Source: Sphingobacterium sp. SRCM116780
GTDB taxonomy: Bacteria > Bacteroidota > Bacteroidia > Sphingobacteriales > Sphingobacteriaceae
Direction: 5' to 3'
Length of the DNA: 64,000 nucleotides
Assembly (NCBI RefSeq): GCF_021442025.1
Contig: NZ_CP090446.1
Location: 2,852,001-2,916,000, forward strand
Part shown: positions 9,231 to 18,419 of the stretch, one piece after another
Numbering within the stretch: the first letter of the stretch is position 1
How the letters are laid out: each line of letters starts with the position of its first letter
Notes under the pieces: model-generated
What the model was told of the DNA's origin: nothing
Seen by the model: the letters and a program-made list of their open reading frames with translations, nothing else
The model's database searches: none
Program-made: the position numbers and the translations under genes

Positions 9231-9482
9231 CTAATTATTAGAATTGTCTTCTTTTTTAATATGGATACCATCGGTCAGTTTTACTGTCATGAATTTAAAG
9301 CCACAGAAAGCACAATGTGTCAATCCATCATCCTGAGCGCGACCTGCTCCGCAATTGGGACAATCTTTGGCTTTCATATTCGCAGGCCTGTCTTCCTGTT
9401 TTCCACCGTAGGTCTGTTGTTCTTGGGCTTTTTGTTTCATGCGCTCCAAAATGGAAAGCGGTTTACTGTTTTCTGTTCCCAT
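9231..9482 (-). CDS. Small zinc-ribbon protein (83 aa)
   Basis: The ATG at 9482 is chosen because it lies five bases after the SPFH stop. Starting at 9539 would overlap the SPFH gene by 53 bases. The protein has a disordered Lys/Gln-rich N-terminus and then one four-cysteine ribbon (CPNCGAGRAQ ... CAFCGFKF), and ends in an acidic tail. It is tightly packed between the SHOCT-type SPFH gene and the 302-residue zinc-ribbon gene, so the three are almost certainly cotranscribed. It probably serves as a small adaptor in the SPFH assembly (inference). Confidence 0.75.
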   Translation of the reverse strand: MGTENSKPLSILERMKQKAQEQQTYGGKQEDRPANMKAKDCPNCGAGRAQDDGLTHCAFCGFKFMTVKLTDGIHIKKEDNSNN

Positions 9483-9486
9483 CGTT

Positions 9487-10431
9487 TTACAGTTGTTTAA
9501 TAAGATCTGCTTTTTTGGTTTTATATTCTTCTTCGTCAATCAATCCACTTTCAAAAAGTGTTTTGAGCTTTTGCAATTTTACCGTTATGTCATCGCTATT
9601 ATTTGGTGGCTGATGTTGCTGCATTTGGTTCATCATCATTCCCGCCATCATCCCGTTTACAGTTGCCTGATTTGATACCGTTCCCTGTTGTGAGATCGCA
9701 TTGGCGGTATTGAACTGGGTATATTTATCCATATCATTTACCATATTCATATTGGTGATCTTATCAAAATGAGCCGATACCTCTTCTGGAAGTGTTACAC
9801 TGCTGATCGTAAAAGTTATCAGTTCAATTCCGAACTGCTCAAAATACGGTTTCAGAAATGGCTCTACTTGCTTACTCAATTCGGTAAGATTACCAGCGAC
9901 GTCTTTTACGGACATATTCTGCTGTGCCAATACTTCAACGAATTTCGGAGCAATAAAATCCCGTAATTCGTGCTGTAACTCAAAAATGTTGAAGGTCTCA
10001 AAACTCCCAGCATATTGACGAAAAAAAACGCCCATATGGCGGATCTGTATATCAAATGTTCCAAATGCACGAATGCGTACTTGTCCGAATTCGGGATCCC
10101 GCATCATAATTGGGGCGCGAGTTCCCCATTTGTTGTTTACAAACTGACGTGTATTTACAAAATAAATATCTGCTTTAAATGGACTATTGAAGCCATATTT
10201 CCAACCTTTGAGTTTACTTAACACTGGAATGTTCTCCGTACTCAACGTATGCAGTCCAGGAGCAAAAATATCAGCAAGCTGTCCTTCATTGAGAAATATG
10301 GCGGACTGAGATTCCCTTACAGTAAGCTTTGCGCCGTTTTTAATCTCTTTATCTTCGTCTTTGTATTTCCATAGCAACAGATTAGGATCTGGCGTTGTGG
10401 CTTCGATTATTTCTATAAAAGGTAAGTTCAT
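9487..10431 (-). CDS. SPFH (YdjI/virion-core-like) protein with C-terminal SHOCT-like domain
   Basis: The first 220 residues form an SPFH/band-7-type domain of the YdjI class (GWKYGFNSPFKADIYFV, then IMMRDPEFGQVRIRAFG). A Met/Gln/Asn-rich linker (about 245-275) follows, then a short SHOCT-like helix pair, KLKTLFESGLIDEEEYKTKK. There is no signal peptide. SPFH proteins oligomerise at membrane microdomains, and SHOCT domains usually mediate oligomerisation. It is a clear paralogue of the protein at 14258-15388: both share the G-W-K-Y-G-F-N-S-P-F-K-A-D block. It is followed five bases later by a zinc-ribbon gene. Likely a scaffold for an envelope-stress complex. Confidence 0.85.
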   Translation of the reverse strand: MNLPFIEIIEATTPDPNLLLWKYKDEDKEIKNGAKLTVRESQSAIFLNEGQLADIFAPGLHTLSTENIPVLSKLKGWKYGFNSPFKADIYFVNTRQFVNNKWGTRAPIMMRDPEFGQVRIRAFGTFDIQIRHMGVFFRQYAGSFETFNIFELQHELRDFIAPKFVEVLAQQNMSVKDVAGNLTELSKQVEPFLKPYFEQFGIELITFTISSVTLPEEVSAHFDKITNMNMVNDMDKYTQFNTANAISQQGTVSNQATVNGMMAGMMMNQMQQHQPPNNSDDITVKLQKLKTLFESGLIDEEEYKTKKADLIKQL

Positions 10432-10491
10432 GGTTTAGGGTTTTGCGTATTAAATTCATTTACATGTATGCTGCATGAATAAACAATAAGA

Positions 10492-11472
10492 TTATGTATA
10501 TTCGAAACAGACAACCGCTTTCCGAAGTTCTTTATTGTAAAATAGATAGGCGTGATCAGCACCAAAGCATTGGAATAAATAGCCGGTAAAAGTTCCGACG
10601 TACTCAAATATATTTCCATCCTGATCACGTGGCACTTCTGTTAAATTCGTGTTTTCAAAGCTTTTCATTTTTTCTAAAGGAATAGTATACTCTTTCATTA
10701 AGCTTACACAGCCTTTAGAGTGAAATTGAATGTCATCCAAAATGCCATACATTTCGGGATATTTAACGTAATGCCGATCTTTTTTAACATTCTCTTCGAG
10801 TTTTTCAAGCGTGAACACTTCGTCAAAATAATTGCCGATCGTAAAAGGATAAATACGATTGTGTTTCTTATAATAATTTTTAGCGAGATCGTAGGTTGCT
10901 TGGTTCAATCTATAGGCGCCTGCGAGGCTATCGCTATCCGCTTGAATGGCTTGTTTCTGGAATCTGTCTAGCATAGCATTTACAAAACCTTTATCTTCTG
11001 AAGTAGCAAAGAGTTTGTACTTCGCCTTTAATTTGTCGGCGGTAACTGTAGACAATCTTTTTCCAAAAGAATCGACCCATTCTTCAGCGGCTTCCTGTGA
11101 CACAAAATCAGATAGTTTGTCCCGGTATAACTTTACGATTTCTTCATTTGCCAGTTGATATTCTTCAGGCCCATGTTCGATGACGAAATACTTCCAATCT
11201 GCTTCAAATTCATACTTGTCGCCAATGACATTAAAACCGACCATATCTTCTTTACAATAATCGGTATGATAATCCTGGGTTTCCTGTCCCACACATCCGT
11301 CGTATATTTCATTCACGGAAACAAAGTGAAGCCATTGGTTTTCCTCGGGATAAATTGCCTGCAAATTGATTGAACAAATTGGCAGAAAGTGTTTGCGATA
11401 TTGATCCATATCTCCAATGAATACTTCTTCGCACTCGGGAAAATATTTTATATATTTTTTGTCTAAATCCAT
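10492..11472 (-). CDS. Unknown soluble protein (326 aa)
   Basis: The ATG at 11472 (MDLDKKYIKYFPECEE) is preferred; an earlier ATG at 11502 would add ten basic residues. It is a mixed alpha/beta, aromatic-rich, acidic protein without signal peptide or membrane segment. It shows no nucleotide-binding or catalytic motif that I recognise. It lies 60 bases upstream of the SHOCT-type SPFH gene and 59 bases after the lipoprotein gene, on the same strand, so it is probably in the operon. I cannot assign a function. Confidence 0.7.
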   Translation of the reverse strand: MDLDKKYIKYFPECEEVFIGDMDQYRKHFLPICSINLQAIYPEENQWLHFVSVNEIYDGCVGQETQDYHTDYCKEDMVGFNVIGDKYEFEADWKYFVIEHGPEEYQLANEEIVKLYRDKLSDFVSQEAAEEWVDSFGKRLSTVTADKLKAKYKLFATSEDKGFVNAMLDRFQKQAIQADSDSLAGAYRLNQATYDLAKNYYKKHNRIYPFTIGNYFDEVFTLEKLEENVKKDRHYVKYPEMYGILDDIQFHSKGCVSLMKEYTIPLEKMKSFENTNLTEVPRDQDGNIFEYVGTFTGYLFQCFGADHAYLFYNKELRKAVVCFEYT

Positions 11473-11561
11473 AAGCCGGATATTTTTTATTTTTCTAAAC
11501 ACTCCATGATCAGCAACAACATTTCTTGTTTATATCTGCTTCCTTAACATACTTCATTTTT

Positions 11562-12134
11562 TCAGTAATTAACAGGTTTGGGCATATCCAGAATTTTGTA
11601 TTCTACACCATGTTTATCGGCATAAGGCATAATGAGATCGTGAACTTTATTAAATTTTTCATCCACAATAGGTCCTTTTATCTCATCCAGTTCTTCGATA
11701 GCTGCATTGATCTCTTCGTCAGACTTGCCGTCATCAATCATTTTGGCAATTCTTGGAAAATCGGTCTTATAGATCTCATCTACGTATTGAAACATTTCCA
11801 GAGAGACTTTTAATATTGGTGCTGTTTCGTCATCAGGTTTTATACCCTTTACATCCTCGATATCTTTGTCGAACATATGGACATAGTGATTCTGTACATA
11901 TTCTGAAGCATTCACATTTTTCACCTCATTCTCTTGGGTTACGATTTTAAGGCTTCCTGCTTTGAGCTGTCCTCTTATTTCATTAAAGTGCTGTTTAAAT
12001 CCATTTGGTATTTTATTACTATTCAGTTTTACCTTTTGAAATACCTCTTCTGAATAACTTTTTTCTCCCAAACTACATGATGTTACAGATAGCATTAAAG
12101 TAAAAAATATAAGGATTAATGATTTCTGATTCAT
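11562..12134 (-). CDS. Small lipoprotein (190 aa)
   Basis: A type II signal peptide, MNQKSLILIFFTLMLSVTSC, ends in a lipobox cysteine at about residue 20. The following Ser/Leu/Gly/Glu allows export to the outer membrane. The mature part is helical and charged (FNEIRGQLKAGSLKIV), with no recognised domain; it loosely resembles DUF3053-type lipoproteins. It lies between the DUF2004-like and the 326-residue genes on the same strand. As the only obviously exported component of the SPFH/zinc-ribbon cluster it could be its periplasmic sensor or anchor (inference). Confidence 0.75.
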   Translation of the reverse strand: MNQKSLILIFFTLMLSVTSCSLGEKSYSEEVFQKVKLNSNKIPNGFKQHFNEIRGQLKAGSLKIVTQENEVKNVNASEYVQNHYVHMFDKDIEDVKGIKPDDETAPILKVSLEMFQYVDEIYKTDFPRIAKMIDDGKSDEEINAAIEELDEIKGPIVDEKFNKVHDLIMPYADKHGVEYKILDMPKPVNY

Positions 12135-12214
12135 TTTTTTATTTGTTTTGTTGTTAATTAAGCCCTTCAGGAATCAATATTGTCAATACCGTTTTAACAT
12201 GCTATCAGCTAGTT

Positions 12215-12748
12215 TTAGCTCTCCCATGTCATATCGTTAAACGCTCCATTTTCACTGGTTTTTAGCACTATAATCTGGTCAGTTATTGTTCTTCTACCGT
12301 CTACATAAATATTTCCTTCGAAAGTGTAGTCAAAAACAGCAAAAGATTCGGTGTTGTAGGCTCCATCAGGATATAAACCAATGCGTTCAAGCTTCAACTT
12401 GCCTAACATTTGCTTTTCTGGAGACACCTTTTGATTTTTGACATCTATCAATTGTTCAAGTTGGTTCTTTGGTAATTCTTCAAGGTGAAAATCAATATAC
12501 TCTCTTACTAAACTGTTTTTTTCATCGTAATTATTGATGATCTGATTCAGGTTTGACTTATCAAATGCGTCCATACCATTAAGAAAAGTTTCTACTTTAG
12601 CCAATGTTGGTATGTCAATTTCTTTGTTTCTAAAATTGAGGTCAAGATTAAGTTTTCCACCATTAAAATCTATAGTAACTCGATAATACTCGTTTAAATT
12701 CTCTGTTACAATAGCTCCAAAATGAGCTAACGTGTAATTTTCCATCAT
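12215..12748 (-). CDS. DUF2004-like protein (177 aa)
   Basis: The sequence starts MMENYTLAHFGAIVTEN, and its later part alternates strands and helices (FLNGMDAFDKSNLNQIINNY ... FAVFDYTFEGNIYVDG). This fits the DUF2004 family as I remember it; the family has no known biochemical activity. There is no signal peptide. The second of two adjacent ATG codons is an equally possible start. It is the first gene of the second block of the cluster, after a 390-base gap. DUF2004 proteins occur near other accessory or defence-like genes; any role here is unproven. Confidence 0.7.
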   Translation of the reverse strand: MMENYTLAHFGAIVTENLNEYYRVTIDFNGGKLNLDLNFRNKEIDIPTLAKVETFLNGMDAFDKSNLNQIINNYDEKNSLVREYIDFHLEELPKNQLEQLIDVKNQKVSPEKQMLGKLKLERIGLYPDGAYNTESFAVFDYTFEGNIYVDGRRTITDQIIVLKTSENGAFNDMTWES

Positions 12749-13138
12749 TATTTTTATTTATTTCAATCAGGTATCAACCTACAACTTCTCTTTAAAAATT
12801 TCGTTCAATTTATTATATCGTGTCTACATTTTCTTTTTGTTCAGTAAAAAGAGTAGAGCGTGTTTCGAAAAAATATATCATTTCTGTTATTGATTTATTA
12901 CAATTCAAAATTCCGACACCCAAGTCCGATAAAAAAGAAAACATCCGCTACAAAAGGACTACTTTTCTAATTAAAAATTACTACAAAACGTCTACAGATT
13001 TTAACTAAGCAACAGATTGGAAGTGTGCTCAAAAAATTAAGTGATAAAGGACGTTTTGAAAGAAGGAGGAGGGAATTTCTAAAGCTGAAACGGAATAGAT
13101 TTAAAATCTGATTAGAACCAAGAGCAATGAACAAGAAC
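12749..13138. other. Gene-free gap of 390 bases
   Basis: No convincing gene. A 62-codon frame at 12820-13008 (+) is low-complexity and Lys/Ile/Tyr-rich without a family match. A short frame near 13026-13110 reads KLSDKGRFERRRREFLKLK but has no plausible start. No exact TAnnTTTG element was seen for either strand. The gap probably separates two transcripts of the cluster. Confidence 0.5.
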
Positions 13139-14248
13139 CTACCCCATTTGAGTTAATAAAAAGATAATGATAAGTCCTAATAGCACAACAAATGCGATTT
13201 TCCAAAAACTATAAGGTCGCTGACCGTAAACGGTACCATTAAATGCATTGACCATAATCTGATAACTCTTATCCTTGTATTGGTAAGCCGATAGCCAAAC
13301 GGGTAATAAAATATATTTCAATTTAATCGCATGATAAGTAGAGTCTATGTTATCTACCTGTTGCGTATCACCGCCGATATCACGTCGTACTGTATGCTCA
13401 ATTTCATTGGCCATGATTGTTTTTGCAGTCTGCGCCGCAGCAACATGATCAATGGTGAAGGTTTCTGCAATAAAACCACTCAAATATTGATCATTATATG
13501 GTTTCAGATAGGCCGTATTCCAGGGACCTATCTTGGATGCAAAATTATTAGGCAACGATGTGGAAGCACTAATCAAAACATCTTTAAAACTATTATGTAC
13601 CTGACCAGATGCATAATACCATCTTGTCCGTTGTTCTTCATAGCTTTCGGATTTACCGTCAGAAGTTTTACGCGTTCTCGTCACGTAGTAGTATTCTCCC
13701 CTTTGACCTTGATAAGAAGAATCCGCTTCCGCATCATAACTCCAAAATGGAATATAGACGCCTTTTAATCGATTATTCTGTGCGCTAAAAACACGTTTGA
13801 AATCATTTGGGGCAAACCAAAGCGCTCCAGCCCACTGTTTAAAAAGAGGAAAAGCCTTTTTCTCTTCAACAAAAAAAGGAATTAAGCCATGAGGCTTGAC
13901 GATTCGCTCTTCCAAATGGTCAATCACTAAAGGGGAGGCACAGAAAGCGCATAAATCTGCTGTGATATGCGGATTTAACGTAGAGTTGGCACCACAATTA
14001 CGACAGTGAACGACCTCAGCAGAAATGGTAAATCGCGCATCAGCAACATTCTGCATGGCAGTTGTAAACTCCTCATAATCCACAGATTTGACAACATGAT
14101 CGATGGCGTCTGATTCCGTGATCTGATTTTCAGTTCCACAGTATGCACACTTTAAATAGGAAGTTCCAGGTTGGTAGTGCAATAGTGCTCCACAACCTTG
14201 ACATTGCAAATGTTCGCTGATCGCTGCTGTTTTATCTTCAAAACTCAT
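13139..14248 (-). CDS. Double zinc-ribbon protein with C-terminal membrane anchor (369 aa; YdjG-like layout)
   Basis: Two zinc ribbons occupy the N-terminus: Cys16/19/34/37 (CQGCG ... CAYCG) and Cys82/85/100/103 (CRNCG ... CAFCA). A beta-rich middle domain follows (IPFFVEEKKAFPLFKQW, VYIPFWSYDAEADSSY), and then a single membrane helix near residues 348-366 (FVVLLGLIIIFLLT). This layout matches the zinc-ribbon-plus-membrane partner of SPFH proteins in Bacillus ydjFGHI-type loci. It lies nine bases after the GYF-type SPFH gene, so the pair is cotranscribed. It probably links the SPFH scaffold to the inner membrane. Confidence 0.8.
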   Translation of the reverse strand: MSFEDKTAAISEHLQCQGCGALLHYQPGTSYLKCAYCGTENQITESDAIDHVVKSVDYEEFTTAMQNVADARFTISAEVVHCRNCGANSTLNPHITADLCAFCASPLVIDHLEERIVKPHGLIPFFVEEKKAFPLFKQWAGALWFAPNDFKRVFSAQNNRLKGVYIPFWSYDAEADSSYQGQRGEYYYVTRTRKTSDGKSESYEEQRTRWYYASGQVHNSFKDVLISASTSLPNNFASKIGPWNTAYLKPYNDQYLSGFIAETFTIDHVAAAQTAKTIMANEIEHTVRRDIGGDTQQVDNIDSTYHAIKLKYILLPVWLSAYQYKDKSYQIMVNAFNGTVYGQRPYSFWKIAFVVLLGLIIIFLLTQMG

Positions 14249-14257
14249 ACTATCCGA

Positions 14258-15388
14258 TTATACGCCTGGAAGTGGGGGTGGTACAGTATGAAATAAATTT
14301 TTCAACTCTTCGATTTGATTCGCTTCTTTCCAATTTTCTAGACCTGCTTTCCAAGCCAGTGTCGAAGAAAGTAAGGTGCCTTTTTGGACTTCTTCTTTCA
14401 GTTGTTCGATCGTAAAAGGTCCCGCTTGTACCCCATTAATCGCTAAAAAATAGTGTACAGCTGTCGGTATCGCAGGTGGAACCACAGCAGCACTAGTACC
14501 TGACGGATTATTTCCATCAAATTTATTCTGTTGAAATACTCCTCCCATTTGTCCAGCCATTCCTGCTCCTAGTCCTACGCCCAATCCAGCTCCCATAATT
14601 CCTCCCCCACTTGGATTCTCGGCAGCCTTTTCCATCGCGTTTGCAGCTTGAAATTGTGCATAAGCACCCAAATTTCCAACGATGCCCATACTGCTTCTCT
14701 TATCCAATACTTTCTCAACTTCTTCAGGTAAAGAAATATTTTCTACCAAAAACTTCGTTAAGCTCAATCCAATTTCCTCAAACTCAGGACTTATTTTTTG
14801 TTGCACAAAAACGGAAACTTCGTCATAATTGGAAGCTAAATCCAAAACCGCAATTTTTGATTCGGCAATCGCATCCATCCCACGAGTGACAGCGATATTA
14901 CGCAATTGTTCATTGATATCTTCAATCGTAAATGTGGGATTGGTCGCGGCTATTTGTTTTAAAAAGACCGCGGCATCTTTGACTTGAAAAGCATAAGATC
15001 CAAAAGCACGTAATCGTACAGGCCCAAACTCGACATCACGCAACATAATTGGGTTTTTCGTTCCCCACTTTTGATTCGTAAATTGACGTAAGCTGACAAA
15101 GAAAACATCAGCTTTAAAGGGGCTATTGAATCCATATTTCCATCCTTGTAATGTCGTCATGATCGGCATATTCTGCGTGGTCAATACATGTCGACCTGCT
15201 GAAAAAACATCTGCAATCACACCTTCATTCATAAATACAGCAACCTGACCTTCTCGAACAGTAAGTTGTGCATTCATTTTTATTTCATTCTGATAACGTG
15301 GAAACTTCCACACAATCGTATCTGAACTATCATCAACCCACTCGATGATGTCTATAAACTCGTTTCTTATTTTATCAAATAATCCCAT
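14258..15388 (-). CDS. SPFH (YdjI-like) protein with C-terminal GYF_2-like domain (376 aa)
   Basis: The ATG at 15388 (MGLFDKIRNEFIDIIEW) is the usual start of this family; the longer frame to 15496 adds an unrelated leader. The SPFH domain covers about residues 20-255 (GWKYGFNSPFKADVFFV, IMLRDVEFGPVRLRAFG). A Gly/Met-rich linker then precedes a GYF_2-type domain (HYFLAINGVQAGPFTIEQL ... LAWKAGLENWKEANQIEEL) that normally binds proline-rich or partner peptides; the tail is TVPPPLPGV. It is paralogous to the SHOCT-type protein at 9487. As first gene of the minus-strand cluster and divergent from parE it probably carries the main promoter. Confidence 0.85.
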   Translation of the reverse strand: MGLFDKIRNEFIDIIEWVDDSSDTIVWKFPRYQNEIKMNAQLTVREGQVAVFMNEGVIADVFSAGRHVLTTQNMPIMTTLQGWKYGFNSPFKADVFFVSLRQFTNQKWGTKNPIMLRDVEFGPVRLRAFGSYAFQVKDAAVFLKQIAATNPTFTIEDINEQLRNIAVTRGMDAIAESKIAVLDLASNYDEVSVFVQQKISPEFEEIGLSLTKFLVENISLPEEVEKVLDKRSSMGIVGNLGAYAQFQAANAMEKAAENPSGGGIMGAGLGVGLGAGMAGQMGGVFQQNKFDGNNPSGTSAAVVPPAIPTAVHYFLAINGVQAGPFTIEQLKEEVQKGTLLSSTLAWKAGLENWKEANQIEELKNLFHTVPPPLPGV

Positions 15389-15552
15389 AACTTGTTTTTT
15401 ATAACTTTCCTTAAACTTAGATAAATTTCCTTTTATATCCAATAGAATCACCTTGTATATAAAAGAATTCAAAAATGGATCAATCGCACATTTCATGCAA
15501 ACTAAATATTTTAATTAAACTTTGGACTGCTCTTATTTAATCTTTATTTTGC

Positions 15553-15560
15553 TATTTTTG
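15553..15560 (+). promoter_or_regulatory. -7 promoter element of parE
   Basis: TATTTTTG matches TAnnTTTG and ends 27 bases before the parE ATG. No clear -33 TTTG at the usual spacing. Confidence 0.5.
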
Positions 15561-15587
15561 CTACACACTGAAGAATAATTAAAGAAC

Positions 15588-17459
15588 ATGAGTACTTATA
15601 ACGAAGACAGTATACGTTCCCTTGATTGGAAAGAACATATTCGCTTACGTCCTGGTATGTATATTGGGAAATTAGGAGATGGCTCTGCCTATGACGATGG
15701 TATTTATGTCTTATTAAAAGAAGTAGTCGACAACTGTATTGACGAGTTTGTCATGGGTGCGGGAAAAACAATAGACATTACCGTGAATGACAATAAAGTT
15801 GCTGTTCGTGATTATGGTCGAGGAATTCCAATTGGTTCTGTGGTGGATGTTGTTTCTAAAATCAATACCGGTGGTAAATACGACAGTAAAGCCTTTCAAA
15901 AGTCTGTAGGTCTTAATGGGGTGGGTACAAAAGCTGTCAACGCATTATCAGGACAGTTTACTGTTCAATCTTATCGTGAAAGAGTAACCCGTATCGCGCA
16001 ATTTAGTCAAGGAGAGCTTCTTACAGATGAGGAAAAAGAAACAACACAACGCAACGGTACAGCGGTAACATTTTACCCCGATGAAACCATATTCCGGAAC
16101 TACAAATATCGTTTAGAATTTGTAGAGAATATGATCTGGAATTATGTTTTCTTAAATTCTGGATTAACGATAAATTTCAATGGTCAAAAATTCATTTCTG
16201 AAAATGGATTGAAAGATCTGTTAGAACGGAATATTGACACCGAGTCTATGCGCTACCCGATCATTCATCTGAAAGGTGAGGATATCGAAATAGCCATTAC
16301 ACATGGTCAGCAGTATGGTGAAGAATACTATTCTTTTGTTAATGGACAACATACGACTCAGGGCGGTACGCATCAAGCTGCTTTTAGAGAAGCTTTAGTG
16401 AAAACAATACGTGAGTTTTATAAGAAAGAATTTGAAGCATCTGACGTACGTTCTTCTATCATTGGTGCCATTGCGATAAAAGTACAAGAACCTGTTTTTG
16501 AATCGCAGACGAAAACAAAACTAGGTTCGCAAAGTGTTGGACCTGATGGGCCAACAGTACGGACATTTATCAATGATTTCTTAAAAAAAGCATTAGACGA
16601 TTATCTACATAAAAATTCAGATACGGCTGATGCCTTATTGAAACGTATTCTACAATCCGAGAGAGAGCGTAAAGATATCGCAGGTATCAAAAAATTAGCG
16701 AATGAGCGCGCGAAGAAGGCTTCTCTACATAATCGTAAATTACGGGATTGTAAAGTACATTTTTCTGATAAGAATGAACGAAATCAAGAAACAACCTTAT
16801 TTATTACGGAGGGGGATTCTGCTTCGGGATCGATTACAAAGTCTCGTGATGTACAGACACAAGCTGTTTTTAGTTTAAAAGGTAAACCATTGAACTCCTA
16901 TGGCATGTCGAAGAAAATCGTCTATGAGAATGAAGAGTTCAACTTATTACAACATGCGCTGAATATTGAGGATGGCTTGGATGGATTACGTTACAACAAT
17001 ATTGTGTTTGCAACCGATGCCGATGTTGATGGTATGCACATCCGTTTATTACTATTGACATTTTTCTTGCAATTTTTCCCAGATCTTGTCAAAGCTGGCC
17101 ATGTTTCTATTTTGCAAACACCTCTTTTCCGTGTCCGAAATAAAAAAGAAACAATCTATTGTTATTCGGATGAAGAAAGACAACGTGCTATTGCTAAATT
17201 AGGGAATAAGCCTGAAATTACACGCTTTAAAGGTCTTGGTGAAATTTCTCCATCAGAGTTTGGTTTATTTATTGGTAAAGACATCCGTTTAGATCCTGTC
17301 TTTTTATCAAAAGATAACAAGATAAAACAGCTTTTGGAGTACTATATGGGTAAAAATACACCCGATAGACAAAAGCACATTGTCAATAACCTTCGAATTG
17401 AATTGGATCTAGAAGAAGAATTAGCAAAAGAAGCTCTAGAAGCACAACAAGCGGGTTAA
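15588..17459 (+). CDS. parE: DNA topoisomerase IV subunit B
   Basis: ATPase subunit of the type IIA topoisomerase that separates replicated chromosomes; works with ParC in an A2B2 complex. GHKL motifs are visible near the N-terminus: [10 protein letters not shown] (catalytic Glu, Mg-binding Asn), GRGIPIG and [14 protein letters not shown]. The QTKTKLGS K-loop follows at about residues 305-312. The TOPRIM domain carries the acidic TEGDSASGS and [10 protein letters not shown] motifs. At 623 residues it has the usual length of Bacteroidota ParE and lacks the extra GyrB tail insert. Divergent from the SPFH cluster and followed by a hairpin that overlaps its stop codon. Confidence 0.93.
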   Translation: MSTYNEDSIRSLDWKEHIRLRPGMYIGKLGDGSAYDDGIYVLLKEVVDNCIDEFVMGAGKTIDITVNDNKVAVRDYGRGIPIGSVVDVVSKINTGGKYDSKAFQKSVGLNGVGTKAVNALSGQFTVQSYRERVTRIAQFSQGELLTDEEKETTQRNGTAVTFYPDETIFRNYKYRLEFVENMIWNYVFLNSGLTINFNGQKFISENGLKDLLERNIDTESMRYPIIHLKGEDIEIAITHGQQYGEEYYSFVNGQHTTQGGTHQAAFREALVKTIREFYKKEFEASDVRSSIIGAIAIKVQEPVFESQTKTKLGSQSVGPDGPTVRTFINDFLKKALDDYLHKNSDTADALLKRILQSERERKDIAGIKKLANERAKKASLHNRKLRDCKVHFSDKNERNQETTLFITEGDSASGSITKSRDVQTQAVFSLKGKPLNSYGMSKKIVYENEEFNLLQHALNIEDGLDGLRYNNIVFATDADVDGMHIRLLLLTFFLQFFPDLVKAGHVSILQTPLFRVRNKKETIYCYSDEERQRAIAKLGNKPEITRFKGLGEISPSEFGLFIGKDIRLDPVFLSKDNKIKQLLEYYMGKNTPDRQKHIVNNLRIELDLEEELAKEALEAQQAG

Positions 17460-17475
17460 AATAACCCGCTTTTAT
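17450..17475 (+). terminator. Hairpin overlapping the parE stop
   Basis: AGCGGGTT, a short AAAAT loop, AACCCGCT and TTTTAT. The 5' arm contains the last parE codons and part of the TAA. It sits just before purU, so it would act as a terminator or attenuator between the two genes. Confidence 0.6.
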
Positions 17476-17481
17476 CAGCCT

Positions 17482-18327
17482 ATGCAAAACCAAACCTTAA
17501 TTCTAATCCAATGTCAAGATGCTGTCGGATTAGTCGCACGTATAGCGAATACGGTAGCCGCATACCACCTCAATATCGTGACCATGCGTGAATTTGTGGA
17601 CGAAGAAGCCAACAAGTTCTTTGTCCGTGTTGCCTGTAATGGTGAACTAAATGATAGCGATCTATTGATTGCATCACTAAAAGATGTATTACCGAAAGAT
17701 GCAGAAGTAAGTGTAAATCCCAGCCAAAGAAAGAAGATCGTCGTGTTGGTCACCAAAGAGCATCACTGTTTGGCTGATATCTTGGTCAGACATCATTTCG
17801 AATCCTGGGGAGCTGAAGTGCAAGCTGTCGTGGGTAACTATGACGAGTTGAGAAATTTTACTGAAAAATTTGAAATTCCATACCATCATATCGACCATGA
17901 AGGAAAGACAAAAGAGGCATTTGAGCAAGAAACTATTGATCAAATCAACCGTTATGATTATGACTACATTATCTTAGCGAAGTTTATGCGTATCTTATCC
18001 CCTACTTTTGTACAAACTTTTGAGCACAAACTAATCAATATACACCATTCCTTTTTACCTGCATTTATTGGTGCAAATCCCTACCGTCAAGCGCATACAA
18101 GAGGAGTCAAAATTATTGGCGCTACAGCTCATTTTGTCACCAATGATCTGGATGAAGGTCCTATTATCGTACAGAATACCGCTCGTGTAGCGCATAACTT
18201 CACGGTAAAAGATATGGTGTCTGCTGGTAAAGAAATTGAAAAAGCGGTACTCAGCAAGGCGATCAAACTATTGAGTGAAGATCGTGTGATGCTTAATGGG
18301 AATAAAACAGTGATTTTCGATTCTTAA
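17482..18327 (+). CDS. purU: Formyltetrahydrofolate deformylase
   Basis: Hydrolyses 10-formyl-THF to formate and THF, balancing one-carbon pools. An N-terminal ACT-type regulatory domain (residues 1-85, ILIQCQDAVGLVARIANTV) is followed by a GART-like formyltransferase fold. Catalytic features are INIHHSFLPAFIGANPY (Asn/His) and the ATAHFVTNDLDEGPII segment with its Asp. The 281-residue length is typical. It lies 22 bases after parE on the same strand, behind the stop-overlapping hairpin, so its expression may depend on readthrough. Confidence 0.93.
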   Translation: MQNQTLILIQCQDAVGLVARIANTVAAYHLNIVTMREFVDEEANKFFVRVACNGELNDSDLLIASLKDVLPKDAEVSVNPSQRKKIVVLVTKEHHCLADILVRHHFESWGAEVQAVVGNYDELRNFTEKFEIPYHHIDHEGKTKEAFEQETIDQINRYDYDYIILAKFMRILSPTFVQTFEHKLINIHHSFLPAFIGANPYRQAHTRGVKIIGATAHFVTNDLDEGPIIVQNTARVAHNFTVKDMVSAGKEIEKAVLSKAIKLLSEDRVMLNGNKTVIFDS

Positions 18328-18380
18328 GAGAAAAGATGATAACAATCATTTTTTCTTGCTAGATACATTACTTTTTGATT

Positions 18381-18418
18381 TCATTTTTATTCAGTATTTC
18401 GTACTGAAATAAAAATGA
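18381..18418 (+). promoter_or_regulatory. Near-perfect inverted repeat just before a start codon
   Basis: CATTTTTATTCAGTA, TTTCG loop, TACTGAAATAAAAATG (one bulged A), ending one base before the ATG at 18420. It may terminate purU or mask the start of the next gene. Confidence 0.5.
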
Positions 18419-18419
18419 T

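Noticed and set aside
12820-13008. 62-codon plus-strand frame in the 390-base gap
   Set aside because: Low-complexity Lys/Ile/Tyr translation, no family, no coupling to neighbours, opposite strand to the cluster.
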